Part shown: positions 10,028 to 19,993 of the stretch, piece by piece
Position numbering within the stretch: the first letter of the stretch is position 1
Layout of the letters: every line of letters starts with the position of its first letter
Source: Devosia algicola
GTDB taxonomy: Bacteria > Pseudomonadota > Alphaproteobacteria > Rhizobiales > Devosiaceae
Direction: 5' to 3'
Length of the DNA: 64,000 bases
Assembly: GCF_028816455.1 (NCBI RefSeq)
Contig: NZ_CP118246.1
Span: 1,922,001-1,986,000 of the forward strand
Position numbers and translations under genes: made by a program
Notes under the pieces: generated by a model
Database searches by the model: none
Told to the model about the DNA's origin: nothing
What the model saw: only the letters and a program-made list of their open reading frames with translations

Positions 10028-10400
10028 TTATTTCCGTTCAGACATATCGGATATTGACAGGCGCAATGCCATTACATCCTCGTCAATCGCCAGGCGCGTC
10101 TTGGCCTGCATCGCCCGATAACGGTCCAAAACCTCCTGGCCGAAGACACTGAGTTCGGCGCCCCCCTGCGCACGACCCCCGCGACGCGCCACCACCAATT
10201 CCCGCCCAAAACCGGCATTGAGCGCTTGCACCAGCCCCCAGGCGCGCTTGTAGGCTCATCCCCATGGCCTTGCCCGCAGCCGAAATCGACCCGCAGAGCG
10301 CAATCTGCTCCAAAAGGTCCGCCCGACCCGGCCCGATATAGGCCGTCTCGCTCAGTGTCACGCGCAAATGGGTCAGCCCATCGTCGGGCACAGTCGCCAT
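10028..10400 (-). CDS. Short ModE-type molybdate-responsive regulator, HTH domain only (frame broken by 1-nt insertion)
   Basis: The restored product of about 123 residues is a LysR-type winged helix-turn-helix as in the N-terminal half of ModE: 'LLEQIALCGSISAAGKAMGM' then SYKRAWGLVQALNAGFG, 'VARRGGRAQGGAELS' and 'EVLDRYRAM'. The two C-terminal molybdate-binding (Mop/TOBE) domains are absent, as in several one-domain alphaproteobacterial ModE homologues. The frame breaks at 10252-10257 (AGGCTC on plus); removing one base restores the recognition helix. Its ATG lies one base beyond the KDPG aldolase stop. Confidence 0.8.
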
Positions 10401-10401
10401 A

Positions 10402-11036
10402 TTAGCCGCGTAGCGCCGACGCCTCGCGCGCCAGTGCCTCGATCCGACCATAGTCACCTGCCTCGATCGCATCGCTCGGCATGATCCAGGAGCCACCAAC
10501 GCAAATCACGTTCGACAGGCCAAGATAAATCTTGGCCTTGTCGGAATTGATCCCACCGGTCGGGCAAAAAGTGATGTCGGGCAGTGGCGATGCAAAGGCC
10601 TTGAGCACCGGTGCACCGCCCAGCGCTTCGGCCGGAAAGAACTTGAGGAACGAGTAGCCACGTTCCGCCGCAGTCATTGCCTCGGTGGGCGTTCCGATAC
10701 CCGGCAACAGCGGAATGGCCACATCGTCGGCCGCATCCAGCAAGCGCGGCGACGCGCCGGGCGACACCATGAACCGGCACCCGGCATCGACCGATTGTTG
10801 CATGTGCTGGGCGTTGCGGACCGTGCCCGAACCAACAATGGCGCCCGACACTTTGGCCATCTCCGCCATCACCTTGAGCGCGTTGGGTGTGCGCAAGGTC
10901 ACCTCAAGGATTGGCAGCCCCCCGCTACCAACGCCTCGGCCAGCGGTTTGGCCTTGGCCACATCGTCCAGGATGATCACTGGAATAACCGGCGCCATGGA
11001 CAAAATGGAGCGAATGGCAGCAGCGTCTTGGGGCAT
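10402..11036 (-). CDS. eda: 2-dehydro-3-deoxy-phosphogluconate (KDPG/KHG) aldolase (frame broken by 1-nt deletion)
   Basis: Class I aldolase of the Entner-Doudoroff and hexuronate routes, splitting KDPG into pyruvate and glyceraldehyde-3-phosphate. The ATG at 11036 gives MPQDAAAIRSILSMAPVIPV, the family start. 'ILEVTLRTPNAL' carries the catalytic Glu, 'FLKFFPAEALGG' the Schiff-base Lys, and 'FCPTGGIN' the phosphate site. The frame breaks in the run at 10918-10923: six Cs on plus need to be seven to join 'EALVAGG' to 'LPILEV'. The restored length is about 211 residues. It sits immediately upstream of modE and may share its transcript. Confidence 0.9.
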
Positions 11037-11172
11037 GAAATTTCTCTTTGTGGTGTGGGCGATAGTGAACGGTTAGTGGCTCGGGAAAAAACCTGCAACG
11101 CAGTTCATTGAAATCCTACAAAAAAATCCCTAGGTTCCGCCGGGCCTTGTTGGCACACGAGAGGCTATGTCC

Positions 11173-12241
11173 ATGGTTCAAACCATCAATGCGCTCACTC
11201 CCTTGCAGGACGCGCGCGCTATTCTTGCCCAGAACTACGATCTCAGCTTTTCCAAGGCGGTCGAGCGCTCTACAGAAAAAGTGTTCGAACGCGTCAAGGA
11301 CAAGATACCCGAAATCGAATGGCCTTTCTACGCCCCGCTGATCTTTCAGATCAACGTGCTCAAGAAGGAAAAGGACGCGGTCATTCTGGCGCACAACTAC
11401 CAGACGCCGCAAATTTTCCACGGCGTCGCCGATATAGTTGGCGATAGTTTACAGTTGGCCGTCGAAGCCACCAAGGTCAAGCAATCGGTAATTGTGCAGT
11501 GCGGCGTGCATTTCATGGCCGAAACCAGCAAACTGCTCAATCCCGGCAAGACAGTGCTGATCCCCGATAGTCGCGCCGGGTGTTCATTGGCATCCTCGAT
11601 CACCGCTGCCGATGTCACCGCCATGCGCGACATGTATCCCGGTGTCCCTGTTGTCACCTACGTCAACACCTCCGCTGCCGTCAAAGCGGTGACCGATGTC
11701 TGCTGCACCTCGTCCAACGCGCTCGACATCGTCAATGCCGTCGAAGGCGACACGGTCATCATGATACCGGACCAGTTTCTGGCTCAAAACACCGCCAAGA
11801 AAACCGACAAGAAGATCATCACTTGGGCCGGGGCCTGCGAGGTCCACGAAACCTTTACCGCCGACGACATTTCCGAGCCTGCGCCACGCTTATCCCACTG
11901 CCAAGATCATTGCCCATCCCGAATGTCCCCCCGAAGTCATCGATGTAGTCGATTTTTCGGGCTCCACCGCCGCCATGATCAATTGGGTAAAGACCGAAAA
12001 GCCACCCCGCGTCGTCATGGTCACCGAATGCTCGATGTCCGATAATGTCGCCTCCGAAACCACTGGCGTCGATTTCCTGCGCGGGTGCAATATCTGCCCG
12101 CACATGAAGCGCATCAATCTCGAAAATATCCTGTGGTCGCTCCACACCAATACCGAGGAAGTCATTGTCGATCCGGCCATCATCCCCGACGCCCGCAGGG
12201 CAGTGGAACGGATGATCGAAATGAGCCGCAAGGGCGACTAG
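11173..12241 (+). CDS. nadA: Quinolinate synthase NadA (frame broken by 1-nt insertion)
   Basis: [4Fe-4S] enzyme that condenses iminoaspartate with dihydroxyacetone phosphate to quinolinate in NAD synthesis. I prefer the ATG at 11173 over 11167 because AGAGG lies eight bases before it. Cluster Cys ligands are visible in '[10 protein letters not shown]', 'DVCCTSSNA' and 'GCNICPHMK'. 'AVILAHNYQ' is the N-terminal signature. The frame breaks at 11875-11880 (GAGCCT); removing one C gives [20 protein letters not shown], family-typical, and a protein of about 355 residues. Its partner nadB lies 2 kb downstream. Confidence 0.92.
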
Positions 12242-12690
12242 GCCCCGTTCAAAATCCGGGTACGATGCCAGGCCAATTGCGTCCGGTCCGGATGATAGAG
12301 CCGATCTTCGGGCAGCAGCAGTCTGCCCTCGACCCGAAGCGCCCTTGCCAGTTCAGGCACCATGACCCTGCGATCAGCGACAACACCATAATCATCGTCA
12401 ACCAGCCAGTGACCCCGCGCGAACGCCCGCGCGGCCATATCGGCCAGACATAGATAATTGCTTACGTGAAGCGGACCGCCGAGCGCTCTGGGACGAATGG
12501 CGACAACCTGCAATGCTGTGTGCACACCATCTGAAATGGAATCAAACTTCTGCCCGGTCAGCGCGCAATGAAATCCATAGGCGACAAGTACCTGCTGATA
12601 AATTGCCAGATGCGCTTCCATCTCGGGTGCTGGATCGAACCACGCCGCCGCTTCTTCCGCCCCCCAATCCTTGTCGTCATCCTCGCCCAA
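12238..12690 (-). CDS. Hypothetical protein with a degenerate HNH-nuclease-like C-terminus
   Basis: A 150-residue protein overlapping the nadA end by four bases on the opposite strand. 'HCALTGQKFD', 'LQVVAIRPRALGGPLHVSNY' and 'ARGHWLVDDDYGVV' line up in order with HNH domains of restriction-endonuclease type (C.lTG, aAHI.P, N.L.L....H..fD.G). The His-His pair of the AHI/NGL motifs is replaced by AIRP/SNY, so nuclease activity is doubtful. The only in-frame start is the TTG at 12690. Open coding continues upstream to about 12735 without ATG (frame contains 'WRNYAILGRQPNLG'), so a lost base near 12733 could hide the true start. Confidence 0.55.
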   Translation of the reverse strand: MGEDDDKDWGAEEAAAWFDPAPEMEAHLAIYQQVLVAYGFHCALTGQKFDSISDGVHTALQVVAIRPRALGGPLHVSNYLCLADMAARAFARGHWLVDDDYGVVADRRVMVPELARALRVEGRLLLPEDRLYHPDRTQLAWHRTRILNGA

Positions 12691-12896
12691 ATTCGGTTGC
12701 CGCCCTAATATCGCGTAGTTTCTCCAACCATACTAATACCTATTTCAAACGCCAATGAAGGGAAAAATCGTACGGTCGCTGGCGTACCCCGTCAGCACAT
12801 GGCGCCCTTGCAAGTACAAAAAAACCGCGGCCAAGGGTGGTATCAGTCTCGCCAACTTGCTAGCAAGACCACGCTGACCACCCGGACTGCCCACCG

Positions 12897-14210
12897 ATGA
12901 CCCAACGAACTTTCCGTCGAGCGCTCTATTTGAGGACGCGTCGCGTAATGTTGCCCCGTTTGCAACGTCGCACGCTGTTTGTGTTCGGCGGCATCATGAT
13001 TGGTCTTGGCGCCGTGCTCATGACCATGCTGTCCGATTGGGCTCAGGTCGTATTTTTCAGCTTCGAGAACCGCTATCCCTATCTGCCGATGCTGGTTACC
13101 CCCCTTGGCTTCGCCATGATTGCCTGGGTCACCCGCACCTATTTCGACGGCGCGGAAGGTAGTGGTATTCCCCAGGTCATGGCGGCCCGCAAACTGTCTG
13201 ATCAAGGCGAGCGTGGTCGTCTGGTGACGCTGCGCATGGCCTTCGGCAAGATTGTCCTGATGGTGTTGGGTCTGGGCATCGGCGCCTCGGCCGGGCGCGA
13301 AGGGCCAACCGTGCAGGTAGGCGCCGCCCTGATGTTCGCCCTGGGCCGGTTTGCACCCCATCGCCAGCCCGGCCTGTTGCTCGCAGGCGCGTCGGCTGGT
13401 GTTGCCGCCGCCTTTAATGCACCGCTTGCCGGTATCATGTTCGGCATCGAGGAAATGAGCCGCTCGTTCGAAAGCCGCTCCAGTATCCTGGTCATTGTCA
13501 CTGTCATCATCGCCGGTCTTACGTCCCTAGCGGCACTGGGCAACTACACCTATTTCGGCGTTTCCTCACAGGGCATCGTCTGGGGTTGGCAATGGCTCGC
13601 TGTCTTGGCCGCGGGCGTAGCTGGCGGATTGCTCGGTGGCCTGTTCAGTCGCCTCGTCATCCTGTTTTCCATGGGTTTACCGGGTCGCCCTGGCATCTGG
13701 ATGAAACGTTGGCCAGTCTGGTTTGCCGCCTTGTGCGGCCTTCTTGTCGCCATCTGTGGCCTTGCGGCTGGCGGCACCATTTTCGGTACCGGATATGAAC
13801 AGTCCAAGGCTGTTCTGGCAGGCGAAGCTATCCACCCCCTGTTCGGTATTCTCAAATTGGTCGCCACATGGTTGACCGCCATCAGCGGCATTCCCGGCGG
13901 CATCTTTTCGCCCTCGCTGGCGGTTGGTGCCGGTATTGCACAAAATCTGGCGCCCATCCTGCCCGATATTCCGATTTCCGCACTGGTCATTCTGTGCATG
14001 GCCGCCTATCTTTCTGGCGTCGTGCAGGCCCCGCTGACGTCGTTTGTCATCGTCTCGGAAATGACCGGCGACCATGCCCTGATCTTCCCGCTCATGGTCA
14101 GCGCCCTGATTGCATCGGCGGTTTCCAAACTGATTTGTCCTGAAGGCGTCTATCATGTGCTGGCGACCAAATTCACCAAGGGCAAGGCATTGGTTGAGCG
14201 ACCCCGGTAA
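12897..14210 (+). CDS. ClC-family chloride channel or H+/Cl- antiporter
   Basis: A 437-residue polytopic membrane protein with the three ClC selectivity-filter motifs: '[13 protein letters not shown]', '[13 protein letters not shown]' and '[16 protein letters not shown]'. The Glu of GREGP is the gating/proton-coupling residue. The N-terminus is basic and the frame intact, with no C-terminal CBS domains. It is transcribed with nadB, which starts 23 bases downstream, although no functional link is evident. Family members contribute to acid resistance or chloride homeostasis. Confidence 0.9.
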   Translation: MTQRTFRRALYLRTRRVMLPRLQRRTLFVFGGIMIGLGAVLMTMLSDWAQVVFFSFENRYPYLPMLVTPLGFAMIAWVTRTYFDGAEGSGIPQVMAARKLSDQGERGRLVTLRMAFGKIVLMVLGLGIGASAGREGPTVQVGAALMFALGRFAPHRQPGLLLAGASAGVAAAFNAPLAGIMFGIEEMSRSFESRSSILVIVTVIIAGLTSLAALGNYTYFGVSSQGIVWGWQWLAVLAAGVAGGLLGGLFSRLVILFSMGLPGRPGIWMKRWPVWFAALCGLLVAICGLAAGGTIFGTGYEQSKAVLAGEAIHPLFGILKLVATWLTAISGIPGGIFSPSLAVGAGIAQNLAPILPDIPISALVILCMAAYLSGVVQAPLTSFVIVSEMTGDHALIFPLMVSALIASAVSKLICPEGVYHVLATKFTKGKALVERPR

Positions 14211-14233
14211 ACCACCGAGGCGGAGGAACAACA

Positions 14234-15821
14234 ATGGCCGTTTTTGACAACACGCTTGATGCAGATGGTGCCCTGATCGTCGGCGCCGGTCTTGCCGGCC
14301 TGTTCTGCGCCCTCAAACTGGCGCCGCGCTCGGTTACGGTACTGTCACCCAAGCCACTGGGCACAGGCGCGTCTTCGGCTTGGGCACAGGGCGGTGTCGC
14401 TGCCGCCGTAGGTCAGGGTGATAGGCTCCCATGCCCATGCCCTCGATACAGAAATGGCCGGTGCCGGTATTGTTGATCACGGCATCGCCGAATCCGTCAC
14501 CGCTGAAGCCGCTGCCCGCATCGAAGATCTGGCGCAGTGGGGCACTCCGTTTGATCGCGACGATTTCGGCAATTACGCGCTCGGCAAGGAAGCAGCCCAT
14601 TCGGCCAACCGCATCGTCAAGGTTGAGGGCGACCGCGCCGGTTGGGCCATCATGCAAGCCATCATCGCGCAAGTGCGCCGTACGCCCTCAATCCGGGTAG
14701 TTGAGGGCATTACGGCGGTCGATCTGGCGCGCGAAAATGGTCGCATTGTCGGCGTCATCTGCCGCAAGCTGGGCGACCGGTACACCGAACCCGTACTCAT
14801 TCGCGCCCGTGCCACTATTCTGGCGGCAGGTGGACTGGGCGGGCTTTACGCCGTCACGACCAATCCACCAGGTGTACGTGGCCACGCCATGGGCATGGCG
14901 GCGCGCGCTGGCGCCTTGATCGCGGACGCCGAATTCGTCCAGTTTCATCCAACCGCCATCGCCACCGGCGCCGATCCTGCCCCGCTCGCCACCGAAGCTT
15001 TGCGCGGTGAAGGCGCCATATTGGTCAATGAGTTGGGTGAACGCTTCATGACCGCCATACATCCTGACGCGGAACTGGCGCCGCGCGATATAGTTGCCCG
15101 CGCCAATTTCCGCCAGATTCAGGCTGGTCACCAGGTTTTTCTCGACACCCGCAAAGTGCTTGGCGCCGATATTCTGACTCGTTTCCCGACGGTTGCTGCC
15201 TATTGCCATGACGCCGGCATTGATCCCGTCAACGGCATGATCCCGGTCACCCCGGCTGCGCATTTCCATATGGGCGGCGTCAAGGTCGACGAACGTGGCC
15301 GATCCAGCCTGCCTGGCCTTTGGGTGTGTGGCGAGGCTTCCTGCACCGGCCTCCACGGCGCCAATCGCCTGGCCTCCAACTCCCTGCTCGAAGCGACAGT
15401 ATATGGTGCCCGTATCGCCGAAGACATCGGCGGACTTGAACCGGTGCGCGCGCTCGCGCCCTTCAAGGGCCTGGGTTGGGACGATGCCGCCGGTGAACAG
15501 GCCGAGTTCGTGCTGCGCAATCTCAAGGCCGTCAAGGACCTGCGCGCCACCATGACCGATCTGGTCGGCGTCGAACGCAACGCTGATGGGTTACGGCAGG
15601 CCCTGCGCAACATTGCCGATCTGGAAGCCAATGCCCAGCAGGTCACGCGTGCTTATCTCAACATGACCACGTCGGCGACGCTGGTTACCGCCGCAGCGCT
15701 CAAGCGAACTGAAAGCCGAGGCGGCCATTTCCGCACCGATTTCCCCGACACCAATCCCAAATGGCTCCATCATACAACCATGACACTCGAAGAGGCGCTG
15801 GCCATCCGCGCCGACGTCTGA
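14234..15821 (+). CDS. nadB: L-aspartate oxidase NadB (frame broken by 1-nt insertion)
   Basis: FAD enzyme that oxidises L-aspartate to iminoaspartate, the substrate of NadA. The N-terminus has the dinucleotide motif '[17 protein letters not shown]' and '[17 protein letters not shown]'. The substrate/catalytic region includes '[11 protein letters not shown]', '[14 protein letters not shown]' and '[20 protein letters not shown]'. The frame breaks at 14423-14428 (AGGCTC). Removing one G reads [17 protein letters not shown] and restores about 528 residues. GGAGGA precedes the start. No nadC follows: the next gene is convergent, and the two stops abut as TGATCA. Confidence 0.92.
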
Positions 15822-16701
15822 TCATTCCGCCAGCAGATAGTTGGCCACCGCCTGCAAATCTTCGTCGCGCCACTTCGATGTGCCCTCGGCGATCACTTCG
15901 CCCATTGGCCCACCCAGCACGTCAAAACCCGGCGTAAACCCGTCCTTGAGCGTCTGTACTAGCGTTGCCGCATCATAGCCGTCCTCAATCAGCGCCGCTC
16001 GAGTCAGCGCTGGTGCCTTGCCACCAGTACCGCCCGGACTGCCGGTAAACGCCTTGTCCCAGTCCAGCGCCCCCAATAGATTTCGCGGCGTATGGCAAGC
16101 CACGCAGTGCGCCGGGCCAAAGGCCAGAAACTTGCCTCGATTATACTCGTCCGACCGCTCCGGATCGGGTTCAAACCGTTTTGGCTCAAAGAACATGTTC
16201 TGCCAGCCCGCCATCAACAGGCGGATATTGAACGGAAAATTGATTTCGCTTGCCGCCGCTGGCGCCGGCACCGGTTCACTGGCCATCAGCGCCGCATAAA
16301 GATCAGCAATCTGCTGATCGCTCATCAGCGTGTAGGCTCTCATAGGGAAAAGCGGGATAGAGATGCCCCTGCGGCCCCATGCCATTGCTCATCGCGTCCG
16401 AAAACATCGCCAGCGACCAACCACCAATGCCAGCGGACTTGTCCGAGGTAATATTGGGTGGCACAAAACTGCCAAAGTCGGTTTGGAGCGGCGCGCCGCC
16501 CGACAAGGGAGCTCGCCCAGTGCTGGCGTCAGTGTGGCAGGCCACACACCCACCCAGCCTGATCAAATAGTCCCCACGCGCAGCATCGCCAACCAGCGTC
16601 AGATCGCGGGGCGGACCGGCAACGGCCTTGAACATATAGAGGCCGACGCCAACACCCACTAGGGCAGCAATCGCTACCGCACCAATCCATCGCCGCGCCA
16701 T
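15822..16701 (-). CDS. Dihaem cytochrome c, alcohol/gluconate-dehydrogenase type (frame broken by 1-nt insertion)
   Basis: Periplasmic or membrane-anchored electron carrier with two haem-binding CxxCH motifs, both CVACH. One follows the N-terminal anchor ('GAVAIAALVGVGVGLYMFKA'); the other is at 'FGPAHCVACHTPRNLLGA'. 'GGAPLQTDFGSFVPPNITSD' is typical of cytochrome subunits of membrane dehydrogenases for sugars or alcohols. The frame breaks at 16334-16339 (AGGCTC on plus); one base less gives PYESYTLMSDQQIADLYAAL, which carries the expected distal methionine. The restored length is about 292 residues. No dehydrogenase subunit is adjacent, so the electron donor is unknown. Confidence 0.85.
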
Positions 16702-16767
16702 GGCCAATCCCTAAATTGTTTGCGCCATACAACCAACCATGGCCCTTGGACACAACTAACCAAATTG

Positions 16768-17742
16768 TTAGGTGTTGCCGATCTGGCCCTCGGCGCCACC
16801 CAACACAGCCTCGACTTGGGGTCGTGTCGGCGGATTACAGCCCTTTTGGCCGCAGTTGAGACCCGCAACTACCGCGCCAAATCGCAACACCGTCATGAGG
16901 GCTGCATCATCCAATTGCTTCAATGTCCCCGGTTTGAGTGCCTTGAGCGCACCCAACTGGGTCAATATGCCAGCCATCAAACTATCACCTGCCCCGACGG
17001 TGTCACCAAATTGCGGTGGCGCGTACACACCCGTCGTTGCCCGCCCATTAGACGTAAACGCCCGCGATCCATGCTCGCCCAACGTTACCACCACCAATTC
17101 GCAGTTCGGTCGCGCCAACAAGTCCTGCGCATGCGCTTCGATCGATTGTGACGGATCGAGCGCTTCCAGATCTTCCTCGGAAACCTTGATAACGTGCGCC
17201 AGATCGAGAAACCGTCCTAACCGCTCCTTGTAACCGTCAAAATCCTCGACCAGTGACGGTCGCACATTCGGATCAATCGAAATTGTGGCGCCCTTCGCAA
17301 TGGCCGCCTCGACTGCAACAAGCCATTTTTCCGCGTCATCGGGCAGGATCGGGCAAAATCCGCCAATCTGGTAGAGTTCAAGTTCATCCGGCAGCGCCGC
17401 CGTCAGCAACTTGCTCTCGATCGCCCGGTCCGCCCCCCGGTAAAATTCATACTGCGCCTTGCCCTGTGCATCGAGCGTCACGACCGCCAGCGTTGTCGGC
17501 ACATTCACCCGGCGGGGGAGCAACTGGCGCACGCCTGCTGCTTCCAGCGGCTCCAGCAGATAACTGCCAAAGCCGTCCTTGCTGATCGGGCACAAATAGC
17601 CGGTATCATGGCCAAGCCGCGATAGCGCGATGGCGCAATTATAGGGCGAACCGCCCTGATGGGCCTGCATATGAATGCTGCCATCTACCCCCCGTGGTGC
17701 CGAAACCAGATCAATCAGGCTTTCGCCGCCCACAACAAACAT
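16768..17742 (-). CDS. PfkB-family carbohydrate kinase (fructokinase-like)
   Basis: A 324-residue ribokinase-superfamily protein. It begins 'MFVVGGESLIDLVSAPRG', has the N-terminal sugar-binding 'GGSPYNCAIALSRLG', and ends with the ATP/catalytic motif 'FGDTVGAGDSLMAGIL', in which the second Asp is the catalytic base. 'GGSPYN' in place of 'GGAPAN' is seen in fructokinase-like members. The frame is intact. It diverges from the TRAP dctQ gene, so it may phosphorylate a ketose, but no sugar-specific neighbour confirms this. Confidence 0.85.
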   Translation of the reverse strand: MFVVGGESLIDLVSAPRGVDGSIHMQAHQGGSPYNCAIALSRLGHDTGYLCPISKDGFGSYLLEPLEAAGVRQLLPRRVNVPTTLAVVTLDAQGKAQYEFYRGADRAIESKLLTAALPDELELYQIGGFCPILPDDAEKWLVAVEAAIAKGATISIDPNVRPSLVEDFDGYKERLGRFLDLAHVIKVSEEDLEALDPSQSIEAHAQDLLARPNCELVVVTLGEHGSRAFTSNGRATTGVYAPPQFGDTVGAGDSLMAGILTQLGALKALKPGTLKQLDDAALMTVLRFGAVVAGLNCGQKGCNPPTRPQVEAVLGGAEGQIGNT

Positions 17743-17966
17743 GCCCGCTCCTCAACCCAAAAAATAAGTTTCTACCGCCCAATATCATCTTTGGCCCGAT
17801 TGTCACCTGTTCGCGGCGCTGATGTCGGCGCAAGACGACACCAATGCCCCTCCAAATGCCAATGAGCGTAGCAAAAACCGCTTTTGGCTTGAAATCGATA
17901 CTTTTTTACGTCACCACCAAAACCAACAAATGCTTTGGCGACCAACAGCCAGCAGGGAGGATATTT

Positions 17967-18530
17967 GTGCAAACTCTCGCCATGCTCGTAAAGGGCATCA
18001 GCGCCGTCAACTGGGTTGTTGGCCAAATATTGTCCTGGTTGGCATTGGCAACTGTATTGGTCTGCTTCACCGTCGTGGTGCAACGATACTTCTTCCACAT
18101 CAGTTTTCTGTGGCTGCAAGATCTTTACGTTTGGCTCGCTGGAGCCATGTTTACCGGGGTCGCTGGTTTTGCGCTCATGCGAGACGATCATGTGCGCGTC
18201 GACATTTTTTACCGTCCCGCCTCGACGCGGACCAAGGCAAAGGCCGATCTGTTCGGCGTCGCCTTTTTCCTGCTGCCCTATATTTATGTGGTGCTGGCCT
18301 ATGCCTGGCCCGCCGTTGTGCGCTCCTGGAGCTATTGGGAAGGCTCGGGCAATATCGGCGGCATGCCGGGACTGTTTGTCCTCAAGAGCTTTATCATTGT
18401 TTTTGCAGTGCTGGTTGGGCTGCAGGGCATCGCCATGGCCTGCCGCTCAATCCTGGTTCTGGCCAATCGCGATGATCTCCTGCCCGCCAACCTGCGCTAT
18501 CAAAGCGAAGTCGCCGAGGAAGCAGTTTAA
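17967..18530 (+). CDS. TRAP transporter small permease subunit (DctQ-type)
   Basis: Four-helix inner-membrane subunit of a tripartite ATP-independent periplasmic transporter, about 187 residues. I chose the GTG at 17967 because AGGGAGG stands seven bases upstream and the preceding in-frame sequence is low-quality; an ATG six codons... further in is also possible. Family features are 'NWVVGQILSWLALATVLVCF', 'FLWLQDLYVWLAGAMFTGVA' and the following DDHVRVDIFY, the classic DctQ 'hVrVD' motif. Its TAA overlaps the dctM ATG (TAATG), so the two membrane subunits are coupled. The 224-base gap upstream holds the promoter. Confidence 0.88.
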   Translation: MQTLAMLVKGISAVNWVVGQILSWLALATVLVCFTVVVQRYFFHISFLWLQDLYVWLAGAMFTGVAGFALMRDDHVRVDIFYRPASTRTKAKADLFGVAFFLLPYIYVVLAYAWPAVVRSWSYWEGSGNIGGMPGLFVLKSFIIVFAVLVGLQGIAMACRSILVLANRDDLLPANLRYQSEVAEEAV

Positions 18531-19920
18531 TGGATCCCGTACTCATTGGCGAAATTCTCTCCGGTTTGATGTTTGTCGGCGTCATCGGGGTCCTTCTGGT
18601 TGGCTTCCCTGTCGCATTTTCACTGGCCGGCACCGCTTTGGTGTTCTCGGTACTCGGCATGTTGTTTGGCGTTTATGACCCGTCAAATTTCGGGTCGCTC
18701 GTTGGTCGCTATATCGGGCTGATGAGCAATGAGGTGCTGGTTGCCGTGCCGCTCTTTGTCTTTATGGGTGTGATGCTGGAGCGCTCCGGCATCGCCGAGC
18801 AACTGCTGCTCACCATGGGCAAGCTTTTCGGCAATTTGCGCGGCGGACTGGGCCTGTCAGTGATCATCGTTGGCGCCTTGCTGGCGGCATCCACCGGTGT
18901 TGTCGGCGCGACGGTGGTCACAATGGGCCTCATCTCGCTGCCCGCCATGCTGCGTGCCGGATACGACCCGAAACTTGCTTCCGGCGTGATCTGCGCCTCG
19001 GGCACTCTCGGTCAGATCATTCCGCCCTCGACCGTTCTCATTTTCATGGGCGACATGCTCTCGGGCATCAATGCCCAGGTACAGATGGAAAAAGGCAACT
19101 TCGCGCCCGAACCGGTTTCGGTCGGCGCGCTATTCGCCGGCGCCATCCTGCCCGGCATCCTATTGGTCGGGCTCTATGCCAGCTGGGTCATTTTCAAAGC
19201 CATCACCGATCCCAAATCCTGCCCCGCCACACCGGTGCCCGCTGACGAAAAAAAGGATCTGATGCGCGAGGTCATGGTGGCACTGGTGCCCCCGCTTCTG
19301 CTGATCGTTGCGGTGCTCGGCTCGATATTGGGCGGCGTCGCCACCCCTACCGAGGCGGCATCGGTGGGTTCGGTTGGCGCCATGGTACTAGCCGCCGCTC
19401 GACGCAGACTCAGCTTCTCCGTCATGCGTCAGGCCGTGGTCTCCACCGCAACCATCACCTCAATGGTCTTTATCATCTTGTTTGGTGCGGCCGTGTTTTC
19501 AGTGGTGTTCCGCATGATGGGTGGCGACAATCTGGTCCACGCGTTCCTGTCATCCATGCCAGGCGGAGCAATTGGTGCCACCATAATCGTCATGCTGATC
19601 ATGTTCTTGCTGGGATTCATTCTCGACACGTTCGAGATCATCTTTATTGTGATCCCGATCACCGCCCCAGTGCTGTTGACCTTGGGCATTGACCCTATCT
19701 GGCTCGGCGTCATGGTCGGGGTAAACCTGCAAACCAGTTTCCTGACTCCCCCTTTGGCTTCGCCCTTTTCTATCTGCGTGGCGTTGCCCCTGCCGGTATT
19801 GGCACCGGCACCATCTATAAGGGTGTCATTCCCTTCGTACTCTTGCAAATGGCCGGTTTGGCGATCCTGTTCATCTTCCCCCAACTCATCACCTGGCTGC
19901 CCGATCTGCTCTACAAATAG
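18530..19920 (+). CDS. TRAP transporter large permease subunit (DctM-type; frame broken by 1-nt deletion)
   Basis: The transport-active 12-helix subunit. 'GVMLERSGIAEQLLLTMGKL', 'ASTGVVGATVVTMGLISLPA' and 'SGVICASGTLGQIIPPS' are DctM signatures. The frame fails at the C-run 19748-19752: with six Cs the protein continues QTSFLTPPFGFALFYLRGVA and ends ITWLPDLLYK at the TAG 19918-19920, about 463 residues. As written it runs on out of frame into the terminator and dctP region. A strong hairpin terminator follows 24 bases later. Confidence 0.9.
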
Positions 19921-19944
19921 GGCGGACCAATCAACGAACAGCAA

Positions 19945-19971
19945 AAAGCCCGGGCACATGGCCCGGGCTTT
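19945..19971. terminator. Bidirectional hairpin terminator between dctM and dctP
   Basis: An 11-bp stem, AAAGCCCGGGC / GCCCGGGCTTT, closes the loop ACATG. With A-run and T-run ends it can serve both convergent transcripts, the TRAP membrane genes on plus and the binding-protein gene on minus. Confidence 0.8.
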
Positions 19972-19993
19972 CGCAAAGGTTTTTGCCGAAATA

